DNA of 19,535 nt from Candidatus Pacearchaeota archaeon (GCA_018303895.1 JAGVXJ010000066.1:1-19535); one strand, 5' to 3'; positions 1-7,752 are shown, numbered from the stretch's first letter. The notes: generated from the sequence alone by a model not told the origin. Made by a program: numbers and translations.

Positions 1-63
1 GGAAATTACAATGAAAGGTTTAATAAAGCGAAGGAACTCGTGGGTAAATTATTCCAGAAATAA
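1..63 (+). CDS. 3' end of an unidentified gene (partial)
   Basis: Frame 1 is open from the left edge to TAA at 61-63 and encodes only the last 20 residues, ending in ELVGKLFQK, a charged amphipathic helix. The next gene's ATG at 65 starts one base after this stop, so it is probably the first visible member of the NAD(P) operon. Reading it as real argues against starting the next gene at the upstream in-frame ATG at 11, which would overlap it. The product cannot be recognised from so short a tail. Confidence 0.6.
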   Translation, partial: GNYNERFNKAKELVGKLFQK

Positions 64-64
64 A

Positions 65-874
65 ATGATAAACAAAATATTAATCGTAAAAAAAATGTCT
101 GCACAGGAATTTTACTATGACGGAAAAAACAAAAGTCCAGAAGTTGTCGAAGCTGATTTAGAGCAAGAAAAAAATTTATGTTTGATTAAAAAAATTCTTG
201 ATTCAAATAAAAAAGATTACAAAATTTTAACAAGAAAAGAGCTTCCTAATAAAATCGTTTCAGATTATGATTTAGTAATTTCTGCAGGTGGCGATGGAAC
301 TGTTATTGCAACAGCAGCATATAATTTAGATGTTCCTCAATTAAACTTGAAACTTGATTCAAAAAGTGTTGGTGCGCTTTGTGCTTCAGACGTTAAATCT
401 TCTCTAGAAAAAGTTCTGGCAGGAAATTGTTCTGTAGAAAAATGGACAAGGCAGGATATTTTTCTCGACGGAAAATTTGTTGGAAGAGCATTAAATGATG
501 TTTGTATCGGAGAAGGAAAATATGAATTAAACTTTTCAAAGATGGCAGTGTATGAGCTTGAGTTTACTGATGAAAACGGAATGACCCAAAAAGATTTTCA
601 TAAAAATTCTGGATTGATTGTTGTGACTGGAAATGGTTCTTCTGCTTGGGGTAAAGCATTTTCTACTTACTCGAGGCAAAGTGACTTATTTAGTTTTATT
701 ACTGTTTTACCAAATGCAGGAAATATTAATTATGGAAAAGGAACTGACTTAAAAATAATTTACAAACATCATGAAGGAAAAATCGCTCTTGACACAATTA
801 ACTATAATTTCCCAAGAGATTCAATCCTTGAAATAAAGCTAAGCAAGAATCCATTAAAGGTGGTGGTTTTTTAG
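65..874 (+). CDS. NAD kinase-like protein (ATP-NAD/AcoX fold)
   Basis: Predicted to phosphorylate NAD to NADP in the cytoplasm. From the ATG at 65 it is 269 residues. GGDGT lies at residues 75-79, the nucleotide-binding loop of the diacylglycerol kinase/NAD kinase superfamily. A second family motif is LND at 143-145 (NE or ND in NAD kinases), and a third is near 183-195 (GLIVVTGNGSSAW), at the place of the usual dGhhhsTPtGSTAY. The third motif lacks the TP and tyrosine, so the protein is divergent and its donor or acceptor could differ. An in-frame ATG at 11 would overlap the previous gene by 53 bases, so I prefer 65. It sits between an unidentified gene and a deoxyribosyltransferase-like gene and shares an operon with nadD, which fits NADP supply. 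Confidence 0.8.
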   Translation: MINKILIVKKMSAQEFYYDGKNKSPEVVEADLEQEKNLCLIKKILDSNKKDYKILTRKELPNKIVSDYDLVISAGGDGTVIATAAYNLDVPQLNLKLDSKSVGALCASDVKSSLEKVLAGNCSVEKWTRQDIFLDGKFVGRALNDVCIGEGKYELNFSKMAVYELEFTDENGMTQKDFHKNSGLIVVTGNGSSAWGKAFSTYSRQSDLFSFITVLPNAGNINYGKGTDLKIIYKHHEGKIALDTINYNFPRDSILEIKLSKNPLKVVVF

Positions 875-875
875 T

Positions 876-1322
876 ATGAGATATATTGAATGTCCTGAAA
901 TTTACAAAGGAAATGAAAAATCTTTATTTTTAGCTGGAGGAATTTCCAACTGCTACAATTGGCAATCAGCGTTGATAAAATCGCTTCATGATACTAATTT
1001 GACAATTTTAAACCCTCGAAGAAAGTTTTTTCCTATAGACAGACTAGATATTATAAAAGAACAAATTGAATGGGAATATAATCATTTATCAAAAACTTCT
1101 GCAGTTTCTTTTTGGTTTCCTCCTGAAACTCTCTGCCCAATAACTTTATTCGAACTTGGAAAACAGAGCATTGATAAAAAACCTTTGTTTATTGGGATTG
1201 ATCAAAATTATCAAAGAAAAGTTGATGTGGAAATTCAAATTTGTTTAATTAGACCAAATATAAAAATAGTTTATTCCTTAGAAAACTTGGCAGAGCAAAT
1301 AAAAATTTGGAGTAAAAAATGA
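876..1322 (+). CDS. Nucleoside 2-deoxyribosyltransferase-like protein
   Basis: A 148-residue protein resembling the nucleoside 2-deoxyribosyltransferase-like superfamily, whose members cleave or exchange N-glycosidic bonds of (deoxy)nucleosides. The N-terminal FLAGGI followed by NWQ (residues 18-30), NPRR (46-49), QIEWE (near 63-67) and the central SFWFP...PITLFELG block with conserved acidic residues match that fold. The final third has a DVEIQ segment and a helix. It starts one base after the NAD kinase stop and its TGA overlaps the nadD ATG (ATGA, 1319-1322). Its place between two NAD enzymes suggests action on a nicotinamide or related nucleoside, but that is inference from context; ordinary nucleoside salvage is the alternative. 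No signal peptide or membrane segment is seen. Confidence 0.7.
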   Translation: MRYIECPEIYKGNEKSLFLAGGISNCYNWQSALIKSLHDTNLTILNPRRKFFPIDRLDIIKEQIEWEYNHLSKTSAVSFWFPPETLCPITLFELGKQSIDKKPLFIGIDQNYQRKVDVEIQICLIRPNIKIVYSLENLAEQIKIWSKK

Positions 1323-1882
1323 AAATCGCTTTATTCGGGGGAAGTTTTAATCCACCACATAATGATCATCTAAAAGTAATAAATTCGGTTCTTGAAAAAA
1401 AGCTCGTCGATGAAGTCTGGATTATTCCATGCAAAGATCATCCGTTTGAAAAAGAGCTTGCCCCTTTCAAAAACAGATTTGAAATGCTAACACTTGCAAC
1501 TGAAAAAATTCCTTATGTTAAAATTTCAGACATAGAAAATAAAACTCACGGAAAAAGTTATTCTTATTCTACTGTGATGGAATTAAAAAAGCAAAATCCA
1601 AAAGATGAATTTTATTTTATTATCGGAACAGACATTCTTGAAAGCATAGATAAATGGTTTAATTACAAAGAATTATTCAAGGAAGTTGAATTTTTCATTT
1701 TCTCTCGTCAAGGATTTCCAATGAAAGAAATTGACGGAATGAAATATAAATTTATCCAAGATATAGTCGGTAAAATTTCCTCAACCGAAGTTAGATCTCG
1801 TTTACAAAATGGAGATTCAGTTTCAAATTTAATCCCTCAAAAAGTTGAAGATTATATTAGGAAAAATAGGTTATATCTCTAA
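1319..1882 (+). CDS. nadD: Nicotinate-nucleotide adenylyltransferase, bacterial type
   Basis: Catalyses adenylyl transfer from ATP to nicotinate (or nicotinamide) mononucleotide, giving the dinucleotide precursor of NAD. At 187 residues it has normal NadD length. GGSFNPPHNDH (7-17) carries the HxxH nucleotidyltransferase motif at H14 and H17, IIGTD is at 101-105, and ISSTEVRSRL (153-162) is the ISST/S-x-R signature. The ending VEDYIRKNRLY is typical of bacterial NadD rather than the archaeal NMN adenylyltransferase. The ATG overlaps the upstream TGA, and a GGAG at 1309-1312 is a well-spaced ribosome-binding site. It is the last gene of the operon and converges on the minus-strand gene ending at 1887. 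Confidence 0.88.
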   Translation: MKIALFGGSFNPPHNDHLKVINSVLEKKLVDEVWIIPCKDHPFEKELAPFKNRFEMLTLATEKIPYVKISDIENKTHGKSYSYSTVMELKKQNPKDEFYFIIGTDILESIDKWFNYKELFKEVEFFIFSRQGFPMKEIDGMKYKFIQDIVGKISSTEVRSRLQNGDSVSNLIPQKVEDYIRKNRLYL

Positions 1883-1886
1883 AAAA

Positions 1887-2954
1887 TTATCTCCTTAATT
1901 TTCTTATTGCATCTAAATATGCGAAACCATGTTTTTTATCTGGTTCTAAATAAGCACCTTCACTCCATTCATTCCACGCACAAATATGAACTCTCCCTGT
2001 TGATTCATTTGCGAAACTTACTCCTTGTTCCAAAAATTCAGCAAATTTTTTAGGAGAACCATTAATAACAATTGGAGACCAGGGAAATCCTAATTTTGTT
2101 GACAATTCTTTTACCCTTATGCCTCTGGGAGTTGCGTCCCACCCAACAGAAATCGATGGAGAAAAAGGTAATTGAGAAAGATTAGAAAGTTTTCTCCAGT
2201 CCAAGACTCTCTGATTCGCAAGTGTTTCATAATCTTGAAGAACCACACCCATGTCTTTCATTTCTTTAGTAAAATCTGGTAAAAGATTATATCCTGTTAA
2301 AGCGTCGAAGCCAAAATCTCGAGGGGCTGAATTCAAAATAGCAGAAGTCATAACTCCAACAATATATGGTTCGGCTAATTTTCTATTTCTAAAAAATTCT
2401 TTTCCTTCCAAAATTATTTCTTTCAACTTTTCTTTTCCCAGCATGTTGGAAAAACCTTCAACAAAATACATTACAAAATATGGGCGTCCCTCAACTTTCC
2501 AGTAATTTTCTCTTGAGAAATAATTTTCGTTGCAAAATTTCATTAAATTTGTAAAGTCTTGTGGACTCGTTTCAACCCATCTTTCATTTTCACTTGCCCA
2601 AATTTCTCCTGGTGAAACTGGCAAATTTTTCTTTGATTTTTTCCATGGCCACATAACTGCAAATTTCATATCTCCTGAATTTTGTAAGAATAAATCAAGT
2701 GGTTTTCTCAATTCCATTTTTCCATTTTTCCAATACCAATCAAAAATAAATGCATCAACCCCATTTTCAGAAGCATTTTTTATTTGTCTTCTTATTGTTT
2801 CAGGATTATTGTCGTCGTAATAACCTTCTAATGGAACTTTTTGCTGGTAGTGCCCTTCAAAATAAGGTTTCGCAAATTTCACAATACCCCATTCATTATA
2901 TTCTCTTCCCCAACCAGGAAAATAATATGCTCCGATTTCTGTTTTGTTTACCAT
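1887..2954 (-). CDS. WbsX/GH99-like carbohydrate-active enzyme
   Basis: A 355-residue protein of the Glyco_hydro_99/WbsX-like group, barrel enzymes annotated either as endo-mannosidase-like hydrolases or as WbsX polysaccharide-biosynthesis proteins. Visible family features are IGAYYFPGW at the N-terminus, GYYDDNNPETIRRQI (about 44-58), GVDAFIFDWYWKNGK (about 65-79) with the acidic residue expected in the active site, MWPW (about 105), and the C-terminal AWNEWSEGAYLEPD block. The ATG at 2954 is preferred over TTG at 2966 because a TATA box starts exactly 29 nt upstream of it. No signal peptide is seen, so a cytoplasmic role in glycan assembly or turnover is more likely than secretion. No other glycan genes are adjacent. 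Confidence 0.75.
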   Translation of the reverse strand: MVNKTEIGAYYFPGWGREYNEWGIVKFAKPYFEGHYQQKVPLEGYYDDNNPETIRRQIKNASENGVDAFIFDWYWKNGKMELRKPLDLFLQNSGDMKFAVMWPWKKSKKNLPVSPGEIWASENERWVETSPQDFTNLMKFCNENYFSRENYWKVEGRPYFVMYFVEGFSNMLGKEKLKEIILEGKEFFRNRKLAEPYIVGVMTSAILNSAPRDFGFDALTGYNLLPDFTKEMKDMGVVLQDYETLANQRVLDWRKLSNLSQLPFSPSISVGWDATPRGIRVKELSTKLGFPWSPIVINGSPKKFAEFLEQGVSFANESTGRVHICAWNEWSEGAYLEPDKKHGFAYLDAIRKLRR

Positions 2955-2977
2955 CTCCAATTTCAATTTTTTGGGTT

Positions 2978-2983
2978 TTTATA
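2978..2983 (-). promoter_or_regulatory. TATA box for the WbsX/GH99-like gene
   Basis: Minus-strand TATAAA starts 29 nt upstream of the ATG at 2954, which implies transcription beginning at or next to the start codon (leaderless). Confidence 0.6.
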
Positions 2984-3029
2984 CTTTTTTAATTTGTTCT
3001 GATTTTGTAGTAGCTATTCTACCATAAAG

Positions 3030-3035
3030 TTTAAA
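3030..3035 (+). promoter_or_regulatory. TATA box for the GAPDH gene
   Basis: TTTAAA begins 30 nt upstream of the ATG at 3060. It is divergent to the minus-strand box at 2978-2983 within the same 105-base spacer. Confidence 0.6.
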
Positions 3036-3059
3036 AACATCTAATAACCAAAAAGAAAC

Positions 3060-4157
3060 ATGGAACCAAAAAGAATATTTATTAACGGCGCGAGCGGAAG
3101 AATAGGAACTGGCGTAACACATGAATTTTTCTCCAATCCTTTATTAAGGGGTTTGGAAGTTGTTGCAATGAATGACTCTAAAGGAATTGACTATACTACT
3201 GGGGTTTATAATGAAAACGATTCGGTTCATGGACTTTACAACTGGGCTATTAGAAAAATTGGTGACAAAGAATTATCTATTAATTCCAAACCAATAAGAT
3301 TTTATAAAGAAACAGATTTATCAAAAATTCCTTTCGAAGATTTAGGAATTGATGTAGTGATGGAATGTTCTGGATTTTACGGGGACCCAAAAAAAGATAA
3401 TCCCAAACCCGAAGATAATGGTGGGAGAGAATTTTTGAAATATGGTGTTAAAAGAGTTATTGAAACCTACCCTGCAAAGACGGCAGATATTTCTATGATA
3501 TTTGGGTGTAACAGTCAACTTTATGACCCAGCCAAACATAGAATTATTTCAAATGCTTCTTGTACAACAAAATCAATCGCCGGTCCGCTTAAAGTTTTAC
3601 TTGACAATGGTTTTGACATTGATGATGTAAGAATGGTTACTGTTCATGCTGCTACTGGTTCGCAACAGGTTCTTGAGTCAATTGGACAAATTGTTCTACA
3701 CTCAACTGGTGCTGCAAAAGCGACGGGATTAGTTCTTCCAGTTTTGAAAGGAAAAATGGGTGGAACATCTGCAAGAGTTCCAACTTTAGATGGAAGTATT
3801 TCTTATGTTTCCGTTGTGGCTTATTCTTGTAATCCTAATTTCAATGCTGACGAAATAAATAATCTTTATTCAAAAGCTTCAATGAACCCAATTTATGAGC
3901 AAAGAATTGGATTAATTCAAAAGGAAAAAGTTAATGGAAAGGAACCTAAGATTGGTACCAATGATATCATTGGTAGAAGAGAAAATGCTTTAATTGTTCC
4001 TTCAGAAACACAAGTTGGAAGACTAAGGGCTAGTGCCAATGGTATGAGTGGTTATCACATTTGGTTTGTATCAGGTTATGATAATGAACTAGGCTCTGCA
4101 GTAGACCCTTGTCTTCTTGCAAAGTATATACTTCAAGACGCACCTAAGAGTAAATAA
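3060..4157 (+). CDS. gap: Glyceraldehyde-3-phosphate dehydrogenase, divergent class-I type
   Basis: Predicted to oxidise glyceraldehyde-3-phosphate with NAD(P) and phosphate in central carbon metabolism. The 365 residues start with a Rossmann motif, INGASGRIG (8-16), where the usual form is NGFGRIGR; MNDS (37-40) and DSVHG (54-58) align with the canonical INDL and YDSVHG. The catalytic cysteine is C168 in SNASCTT and the partner histidine H196 in TVHAATGSQ. STGAAKATGLVLPVLKGKM (215-233) and the C-terminal WFVSGYDNELG complete the family. Oddities: the usual Asn after SCTT is Lys171, the usual YTNDQ after the histidine is AATGSQ, and there are insertions near residues 108-122. It resembles bacterial/eukaryotic GAPDH more than the archaeal class. 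It is monocistronic with its own promoter. Confidence 0.85.
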   Translation: MEPKRIFINGASGRIGTGVTHEFFSNPLLRGLEVVAMNDSKGIDYTTGVYNENDSVHGLYNWAIRKIGDKELSINSKPIRFYKETDLSKIPFEDLGIDVVMECSGFYGDPKKDNPKPEDNGGREFLKYGVKRVIETYPAKTADISMIFGCNSQLYDPAKHRIISNASCTTKSIAGPLKVLLDNGFDIDDVRMVTVHAATGSQQVLESIGQIVLHSTGAAKATGLVLPVLKGKMGGTSARVPTLDGSISYVSVVAYSCNPNFNADEINNLYSKASMNPIYEQRIGLIQKEKVNGKEPKIGTNDIIGRRENALIVPSETQVGRLRASANGMSGYHIWFVSGYDNELGSAVDPCLLAKYILQDAPKSK

Positions 4158-4158
4158 A

Positions 4159-4164
4159 TTAATA
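4159..4164 (+). promoter_or_regulatory. Weak TATA-like box for the methyltransferase gene
   Basis: TTAATA within an AT-only stretch begins 29 nt upstream of the ATG at 4188. The sequence is weak, but the spacing matches the other starts in the window. Confidence 0.4.
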
Positions 4165-4187
4165 AAATCCTTTCCTCTTAATTTTCA

Positions 4188-5099
4188 ATGATAATCAAAT
4201 TTTCCGATGATTTAAAAAAGGAAGAAATTTTTGCCAACGGCGACGAGCTTGCGGGAATTATGGGCTTTGACCGGCAAAATGGAAAAAGAGTTTTATTCTT
4301 TCCATTAAACAAAAAAGTTTTTGTGTACTCTTTTTCAAACCCAGTTTTACTGACGGATAATTATAGAATCTCAAAATTAAATCCTACTTTAAGAGATACT
4401 CTTTTTTCTCTTTATGCCGAAAAGCCAAGGATTGTTGAATATGCGGGGGTCAGCACGTTATGGGACAATACACATCGCGGAGTTTGGTGTCCGTCGATTG
4501 ATACTTTACTTTTTGCAAAATGTTTAAAAAAAGTTTTGGAAAAAAGAAGTTTTGACGACGTCGCCGAAATCGGCTGTGGTTCAGGATTCTTGAGCAAGTT
4601 TGTTTTAAGCAAAGGGAAAATAAAATCAATTGTTATTAATGACCTTAACCAATATGCAATAAAATCTGCAAAAGACAACATTGAAGACAAAAGAGCGAAA
4701 TTTTTTATCGGAGATGGATTAAAACTAATCCAGAAAAAAAAGTTTGATTTGTTAATTTGCAATCCACCTTACGTTCCACGTGAAGAAAGTATCGACGACA
4801 ATCCATATGAAGGAATAGGTCTGTTAAATCATTTGATTCATGATGGGCAAAAATATCTAAAACCAAATGGAATAATAATCACAAATATTTCAAGTTTGTG
4901 CTGGAGTATTGTGCTAAAAGAAAAATCAAAAATGAAAATGGATCTTCTCGGAAAAATGAAAGTTCCGCTCAAAATAAATAATATTTTAAATAATAAATCC
5001 TGGTTAGAATATCTTAAAAAACTCGGGTTAAAAAAAGATTTTCACGACGGCTATGAATACTGGCAGGAAATAAATATAGTCGCCTTCACAAATATTTAA
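4188..5099 (+). CDS. HemK/PrmC-like SAM-dependent methyltransferase
   Basis: A class I methyltransferase with motif I EIGCGSG at residues 127-133 (SAM binding), an acidic motif II near 151-152 (ND), GDG at 175-177, and the substrate motif NPPY at 192-195. NPPY marks enzymes that methylate planar nitrogens such as glutamine side chains or nucleic-acid bases. The first roughly 110 residues form a separate N-terminal domain that I do not recognise; CP at 101-102 lies just before the catalytic domain. The closest known analogues are HemK/PrmC/Mtq2-type release-factor glutamine methyltransferases and RlmG/RsmC-like rRNA methyltransferases; the substrate here is not determinable. It is a single gene between gap and the Nudix regulator. 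Confidence 0.75.
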   Translation: MIIKFSDDLKKEEIFANGDELAGIMGFDRQNGKRVLFFPLNKKVFVYSFSNPVLLTDNYRISKLNPTLRDTLFSLYAEKPRIVEYAGVSTLWDNTHRGVWCPSIDTLLFAKCLKKVLEKRSFDDVAEIGCGSGFLSKFVLSKGKIKSIVINDLNQYAIKSAKDNIEDKRAKFFIGDGLKLIQKKKFDLLICNPPYVPREESIDDNPYEGIGLLNHLIHDGQKYLKPNGIIITNISSLCWSIVLKEKSKMKMDLLGKMKVPLKINNILNNKSWLEYLKKLGLKKDFHDGYEYWQEINIVAFTNI

Positions 5100-5100
5100 A
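5095..5100 (+). promoter_or_regulatory. Palindromic TATA box for the NrtR-like gene
   Basis: TTTAAA begins 29 nt before the ATG at 5124. It is the core of a 12-base palindrome, ATATTTAAATAT (5092-5103). It overlaps the last codons of the preceding gene. Confidence 0.55.
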
Positions 5101-5123
5101 TATCTTCTTGTATTGAGAACATT

Positions 5124-5810
5124 ATGGTTAACCCAGAAAAAAGTCATGATTGGAAAGCTTACGAAAAACCAGCAGTTACCGTCGATATGGTGATTTTTGC
5201 AATTCAAAATAATGAGCTAAAAGTTTTGCTTGTTAAAAGAGCAGTTGAACCAGCTAAAGGTTCGTGGAATTTACCTGGTGGATTTGTGCGAATTGAAGAA
5301 TCTTTGGAAGAAGCCGCAAAAAGAGTTTTGCATGATAAAACGGGTGTAGAAAATATTTATCTTGAACAACTTTATACTTTTGGTGATCCGAAAAGAGATT
5401 CACGTGGGAGAGTTATCACTGTTTCTTATTTTGCTCTTGTAAACTTCGACGACGTTTCTTTAAAATCTTCGGCAGATGTGTCTGCTGTTGAATTTTTCCC
5501 GGTGAAAAAAGTCCCCCCTCTTGCATTTGACCACCTGCAAATTCTCACTTACGCCTTGAAAAGATTAAAATGGAAATTTGAATATACTCCTGTTGCTTTT
5601 TCTTTACTAAACAAAAAATTTACTTTGTCTGAACTGCAAAATTTGTATGAAATAGTTTTTGACAAAGTTTTTGATAAAAGAAATTTTGTTAAGAAAATTT
5701 TATCCTTGGACATTCTGAAAACTGAAGAAGTAAAAAAAGATGTTTCTCACCGCCCACCAATGTTATACTCTCTAAAAAAACAAATTCCGGAAATCATTGA
5801 AATAATCTGA
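5124..5810 (+). CDS. NrtR-like regulator: degenerate Nudix domain plus winged helix
   Basis: The 228 residues comprise a Nudix fold (about 15-145) and a C-terminal winged-helix-like region (about 155-220). WNLPGGF (48-54) and the central block LYTFGDPKRDSRGRVITVSY (83-102) match the NrtR/ADP-ribose pyrophosphatase branch. The Nudix box runs from G53 to V75, but the catalytic REUxEE core reads R67-V-L-H-D-K72, losing two of the key glutamates and making one Asp. NrtR proteins are known bacterial repressors of NAD genes that sense ADP-ribose through a degenerate Nudix domain, so a regulatory rather than hydrolytic role is likely. The NAD operon about 3.2 kb upstream is an attractive target, by inference only. 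An ADP-ribose or other nucleotide hydrolase is the alternative. Confidence 0.72.
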   Translation: MVNPEKSHDWKAYEKPAVTVDMVIFAIQNNELKVLLVKRAVEPAKGSWNLPGGFVRIEESLEEAAKRVLHDKTGVENIYLEQLYTFGDPKRDSRGRVITVSYFALVNFDDVSLKSSADVSAVEFFPVKKVPPLAFDHLQILTYALKRLKWKFEYTPVAFSLLNKKFTLSELQNLYEIVFDKVFDKRNFVKKILSLDILKTEEVKKDVSHRPPMLYSLKKQIPEIIEII

Positions 5811-5830
5811 TTTTCTCATTAGGATAATTC

Positions 5831-5836
5831 TTTAAA
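5831..5836 (+). promoter_or_regulatory. TATA box for the radical SAM gene
   Basis: TTTAAA starts 27 nt upstream of the ATG at 5858, slightly shorter than the 29 nt seen elsewhere. Confidence 0.5.
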
Positions 5837-5857
5837 CTACCTTTTTTTCAAATTTTG

Positions 5858-6940
5858 ATGATAAGCAAACATCAAGGAAAATTACCTCGAGGATGTGAAC
5901 TGTGCTCCAAAGGCGAGAAGCTCGTTCTTTTTATAACTGGAATTTGTCCTCGAAATTGTCTCTACTGCCCACTTTCAGAAAAGAAAAAAAACAAAGATGT
6001 AGTCTACGCAAATGAAGTAAAGCTTTCAGAAATGAAACAACTGTTAAATGAAGTTCGTTCAAGCGGTGCTAAAGGTGCCGGAATCACTGGTGGAGACCCA
6101 CTTTCAAAAATAAATCGGACAATATTCTTTATCAAAGAATTAAAGAAAAATTTTGGAAAAGATTTTCATATTCACCTGTATACATCATTAAATCTTATCG
6201 ACGAGAAAATTGTAAAACTTCTTCAGGATTCGCGTCTTGATGAATTAAGGATTCATCCTGATTTGGAAAGAAAAGATTTATGGGAAAAAGCAAAATTAGT
6301 CAAAGGGAAATTTTCAGAGGTCGGAGTTGAAATTCCAATTTTTCCTGGAAAAGAAAAAGAAATCATTGAGATGATAAACTTCTTCAAAACTTATGTAGAT
6401 TTTTTCAATCTTAACGAGCTGGAATATGCAACTCTTTACGAAAAAGAATATTCTTTGAAAAAATGGAAAACCCTCGAGAATTATGAAGTTTCAGGAAGTG
6501 AAAAAACTGCACTGAAAATAATAAATCATTTCAAAAAGCAAAAATTAAGAATTCATTATTGCAGTGCTGAATTCAAAGACAAAATTCAATTTACTGAAAG
6601 AATAAAACTTCGTGCAAAAAATTCTGCCGAGAAATTTGACCTAATCACTAAAGACGGAACATTACTACGTGGAGCAATTTATTTGGAAGAATCAAAACCA
6701 ACTTTTGAAAGTGAAAGAAAAAAATTCAGTGAAAAAGAAAAACAAAAATTACACTTACTTTTTTCAAAACTCTCAAATTCATTTCCAAAATTAGATTTCA
6801 AAATAGATTATCAAAAATTCCGTATTTTATGCAACGCGGAAAAAATAAACGACATCTCAAAAAGTTTCAAAAACTGCGCAATCGTAGAAGAATATCCAAC
6901 TCAAGATCATCTCGAAGTTTTCATGGAATTCTTGAGTTAA
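5858..6940 (+). CDS. Radical SAM protein, COG2108 type, function unknown
   Basis: A 360-residue radical SAM enzyme. The SAM-cluster motif CxxxCxxC is at C30, C34 and C37 (CPRNCLYC), followed by the GGDP motif in AGITGGDPLS (about 75-84) and HIHLYTSLN. An extra N-terminal pair C13-x2-C16 and a downstream HYCS with C235 followed by FKD are also present; they may bind another metal or cluster. Arrangement and wording match the archaeal family distantly related to pyruvate-formate-lyase activating enzymes (COG2108), whose reaction I do not know. The ATG at 5858 is preferred over the adjacent TTG at 5855. Its TAA abuts the convergent dtdA stop with no bases between. Confidence 0.8.
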   Translation: MISKHQGKLPRGCELCSKGEKLVLFITGICPRNCLYCPLSEKKKNKDVVYANEVKLSEMKQLLNEVRSSGAKGAGITGGDPLSKINRTIFFIKELKKNFGKDFHIHLYTSLNLIDEKIVKLLQDSRLDELRIHPDLERKDLWEKAKLVKGKFSEVGVEIPIFPGKEKEIIEMINFFKTYVDFFNLNELEYATLYEKEYSLKKWKTLENYEVSGSEKTALKIINHFKKQKLRIHYCSAEFKDKIQFTERIKLRAKNSAEKFDLITKDGTLLRGAIYLEESKPTFESERKKFSEKEKQKLHLLFSKLSNSFPKLDFKIDYQKFRILCNAEKINDISKSFKNCAIVEEYPTQDHLEVFMEFLS

Positions 6941-7729
6941 TTATTTTACTTCGCTGGTTCTCTTATGCTGAATATAATTTTTGTCGAGAATATCAATTAT
7001 TTTTTGTCTTTCTTCTGATTTGCCGACGCCTTTCCAGTCTATAATCACAAAGTCCAATTCTTCCTGAGTTTTTGCAATTGCTTCTTTAATCATTTCTTCA
7101 GTTAGCGGAAGAGCATATTCTGGAATTATGTGCGAAATTGCGACGTTTGTTTCCCCCTGAATTCGATTAAACCCCGGGCAGTAATGTGGTCCGCCAATTC
7201 CTATCACGATTTCATTATACGGATTTTCTTTGAACTCATTTATCATTTGCGAAATTGTTTTCGCGACGACAAACGCCGCTTTTGTATCACGCCATTCATT
7301 TTCTGTCGCGCCAATTTCTATAAACATCGACGGCTTATCAATCAATGGTCCATGATGTGTAGATTCCATCGTCACCGAATAACTATCTAAATTATGTTCC
7401 TTGGCATTTTTTGTCAATTTCTCAAAAGCTTGTTTCATAAACATTGCAGAAGATTTTCCAACCTTTCCGTTTACTCCACCATATTCTGCCGTTTTCCAAT
7501 TTCCAACTGGATGAACTGACAGCGTTTTCATCTTTCTTTCTGACTGATGTTTCGAAGCGAAAATAATAAAATCATATTCTTTAATCAGATTCAAATTAAG
7601 ATTCCTTGTGTAAATTATTTCGTCATCTACAATATATGTGTCAAATTTTCCAAATTGTGTGAGTTGTAAAACTATATTATAACCTGCTCTGTCCATTCGG
7701 CTTGCAACAACAAGATATTTTTTGTACAT
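6941..7729 (-). CDS. dtdA: D-aminoacyl-tRNA deacylase, archaeal/plant GEK1 type
   Basis: Hydrolyses D-aminoacyl-tRNAs so that D-amino acids do not enter translation; acts in the cytoplasm. The 262-residue length is normal for the archaeal DtdA/GEK1 family (COG1650), unrelated to bacterial DTD. Diagnostic motifs are SRMDRAG (10-16), HQSER...LSVHPVGNW (61-78), VTMESTHHGP (119-128) with the metal-binding His pair, EIGATENEW (138-146) and IGGPHYCPGF (about 186-195). It is read from its own promoter 29 nt upstream and converges tail-to-tail with the radical SAM gene. Confidence 0.92.
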   Translation of the reverse strand: MYKKYLVVASRMDRAGYNIVLQLTQFGKFDTYIVDDEIIYTRNLNLNLIKEYDFIIFASKHQSERKMKTLSVHPVGNWKTAEYGGVNGKVGKSSAMFMKQAFEKLTKNAKEHNLDSYSVTMESTHHGPLIDKPSMFIEIGATENEWRDTKAAFVVAKTISQMINEFKENPYNEIVIGIGGPHYCPGFNRIQGETNVAISHIIPEYALPLTEEMIKEAIAKTQEELDFVIIDWKGVGKSEERQKIIDILDKNYIQHKRTSEVK

Positions 7730-7752
7730 AATTTCTCTAGGAAAGTTTAAGT

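Noticed and set aside
11..64. Upstream ATG start for the NAD-kinase-like gene
   Set aside because: It would overlap the tail of the previous gene in another frame and adds 18 basic residues unlike the family; the ATG at 65 follows that gene's stop directly.
2251..2820. Plus-strand open frames opposite the WbsX/GH99-like gene
   Set aside because: Antisense shadows of a gene with clear family motifs; they are Phe/Ser/Lys-rich with no domain.
4412..4762. 116-codon minus-strand frame opposite the methyltransferase
   Set aside because: Antisense of the SAM-binding and NPPY region; no recognisable features or promoter.
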